A DNA stretch of 64,000 nt, taken from NCBI GenBank assembly GCA_963707965.1, contig CAVPRR010000006.1, forward strand, positions 1-64,000. Direction: 5' to 3'. Position numbers and translations under genes: made by a program. Under the pieces are notes generated by a model that did not search any database, was not told the DNA's origin, and saw only the letters and a list, made by a program, of their open reading frames with translations. Shown here one piece after another: positions 63,333-64,000 of the stretch. Within the stretch, counting starts at the first letter, position 1, and each line of letters begins with the position of its first letter. This stretch comes from VRUE01 sp963707965 (GTDB lineage: Bacteria; Actinomycetota; Thermoleophilia; Solirubrobacterales; 70-9).

Positions 63333-63880
63333 CCCTCTCTCGAGGCAGGGGCCGCTGCCAGCGCGCGCTCGAACGCGTCTCGCTCGAGCTCGCCGACGAA
63401 GCAGAAGCGGACCAGTTCGATATCGGTTCTGTCGTCGCTCAGCGCATCGATTGTGGAGGCGATGGCGATCGGCGCCGCCTTCTCCACCGGGTAGCCGTAG
63501 ACCCCGCACGAGATGGCGGGGAAGGAGATCGTCCTCAACCCCAGCTCCGCCGCCAGCGCGATCGAGCTGCGGTGGGCCGCGGCCAGCAGCCGAGCCTCCC
63601 GCCCGTCGTGCCGGCCATAGACGGGGCCAACCGTGTGGATGACCCTGCGGCACGGCAGGAGGAACGCGTCGGTGGCGACGGCCTCGCCGGTCTCCAACGG
63701 GCCGCGCGAGGCGATCAGCCGATCGCAGGCGCGCTGCAGCTCGGGGCCGGCGGCGGATGAGATCGCACGAGCCACGCCACCACCGTGGGCGAGGTTCACG
63801 TTCGCGGCGTTGACGATGGCGTCGACTCGCTCCTGGGTGATGTCGGCGCGGGCGACCTCGATGCGATCGGCGACACCCAT
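63329..63880 (-). CDS. Macrodomain protein (O-acetyl-ADP-ribose deacetylase-like)
   Basis: 183 residues from ATG 63880. ADP-ribose-binding motifs: ADITQERVDAIVNAANVNLA, HGGGVARAISSAAG and the phosphate loop ISFPAISCGVYGYPVEKAA. It likely hydrolyses O-acetyl-ADP-ribose or removes ADP-ribose from proteins. It overlaps the 3' end of ppdK by 4 nt on the opposite strand. A TTG at 63889 would add three residues. Confidence 0.92.
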   Translation of the reverse strand: MGVADRIEVARADITQERVDAIVNAANVNLAHGGGVARAISSAAGPELQRACDRLIASRGPLETGEAVATDAFLLPCRRVIHTVGPVYGRHDGREARLLAAAHRSSIALAAELGLRTISFPAISCGVYGYPVEKAAPIAIASTIDALSDDRTDIELVRFCFVGELERDAFERALAAAPASREG

Positions 63881-64000
63881 CTGCCGCAAAGCGTACGTGG
63901 TCCCCGCCTGCGACGGACCGCGCTCGACGCGCCTGTGGCTGGCTGTGGGGGGAGAGATTCGGGGGCCTCGCGACTTAGACCGGTGGATGCTCCCCCAGAG
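63881..64000. other. Right-edge sequence without an identified gene
   Basis: 120 nt upstream of the macrodomain gene to the window edge. No start codon with a recognisable coding sequence and no tRNA fold was seen. It should contain the macrodomain gene's promoter. Confidence 0.4.

Noticed and set aside
60387..63653. 1088-residue open frame on the minus strand
   Set aside because: It is antisense to the clearly coding ppdK; its sequence is Arg/His/Gly-biased shadow protein without domains.
63881..64000. tRNA at the right edge
   Set aside because: No cloverleaf arms or T-loop sequence could be built.

Overview
The window is high-GC bacterial DNA with dense, often overlapping genes, frequent GTG/TTG starts and several apparently leaderless promoters. 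It most likely comes from an actinobacterium of the Thermoleophilia (Solirubrobacterales/Gaiellales) type. The hints are a secreted family typical of that class (46608-47309), a CsoR-type copper repressor, a MoaD-MoaE fusion and a DUF6457/mobA pair. The lineage is inference. No rRNA, tRNA or CRISPR was seen.

Layout. 1-539 holds a decayed multihaem cytochrome. 847-8355 is a cytochrome c maturation (System II) operon: TPR protein, ccdA (frameshifted), resB, ccsA, a ResA/TlpA thioredoxin, a nine-haem NapC-like cytochrome and an unusual HTH-glutamyl-tRNA reductase fusion. 8382-19567 holds copper genes (csoR; copZ-copA), a WS/DGAT acyltransferase, a TetR/MmpL-type exporter unit whose exporter ends in a hemerythrin domain, and bioB. 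Three near-identical ATACCC-N5-GGGTAT palindromes mark a small CsoR regulon. 19630-34916, almost all on the minus strand, carries an epimerase, ctaA, a small membrane protein, a flavoprotein, the nitrate block narK-narI-narJ-narH-narG (narJ and narG each frameshifted), two acyl-CoA dehydrogenase-like proteins and an acetoacetate decarboxylase-like protein. 35084-38313 is a NarX/NarL-like kinase with two LuxR response regulators. 38362-45028 is a nearly complete molybdenum cofactor set (moaA, MOT1-type transporter, mobA, moeA, moaX, moaC, mog), which serves the nitrate reductase.

47445-53964 is the most interesting region. A cobalamin riboswitch precedes two secreted DUF4430 (transcobalamin C-terminal-like) proteins, an ECF T component, a double ATPase, and an S component fused to an extracellular prenyltransferase-like helical barrel. 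Animal intrinsic factor and transcobalamin combine exactly such a barrel with such a beta domain. The locus therefore looks like a bacterial split, surface-anchored transcobalamin wired to an ECF importer.

54137-63880 is mixed metabolism: nitroreductase, glpD, transaldolase, a P-loop-less Rho-like protein, a PHP phosphatase, a PfkB kinase, DUF192, pyruvate phosphate dikinase and a macrodomain protein.

The three single-base frameshifts lie in otherwise well-conserved genes. They may be sequencing errors rather than real lesions.
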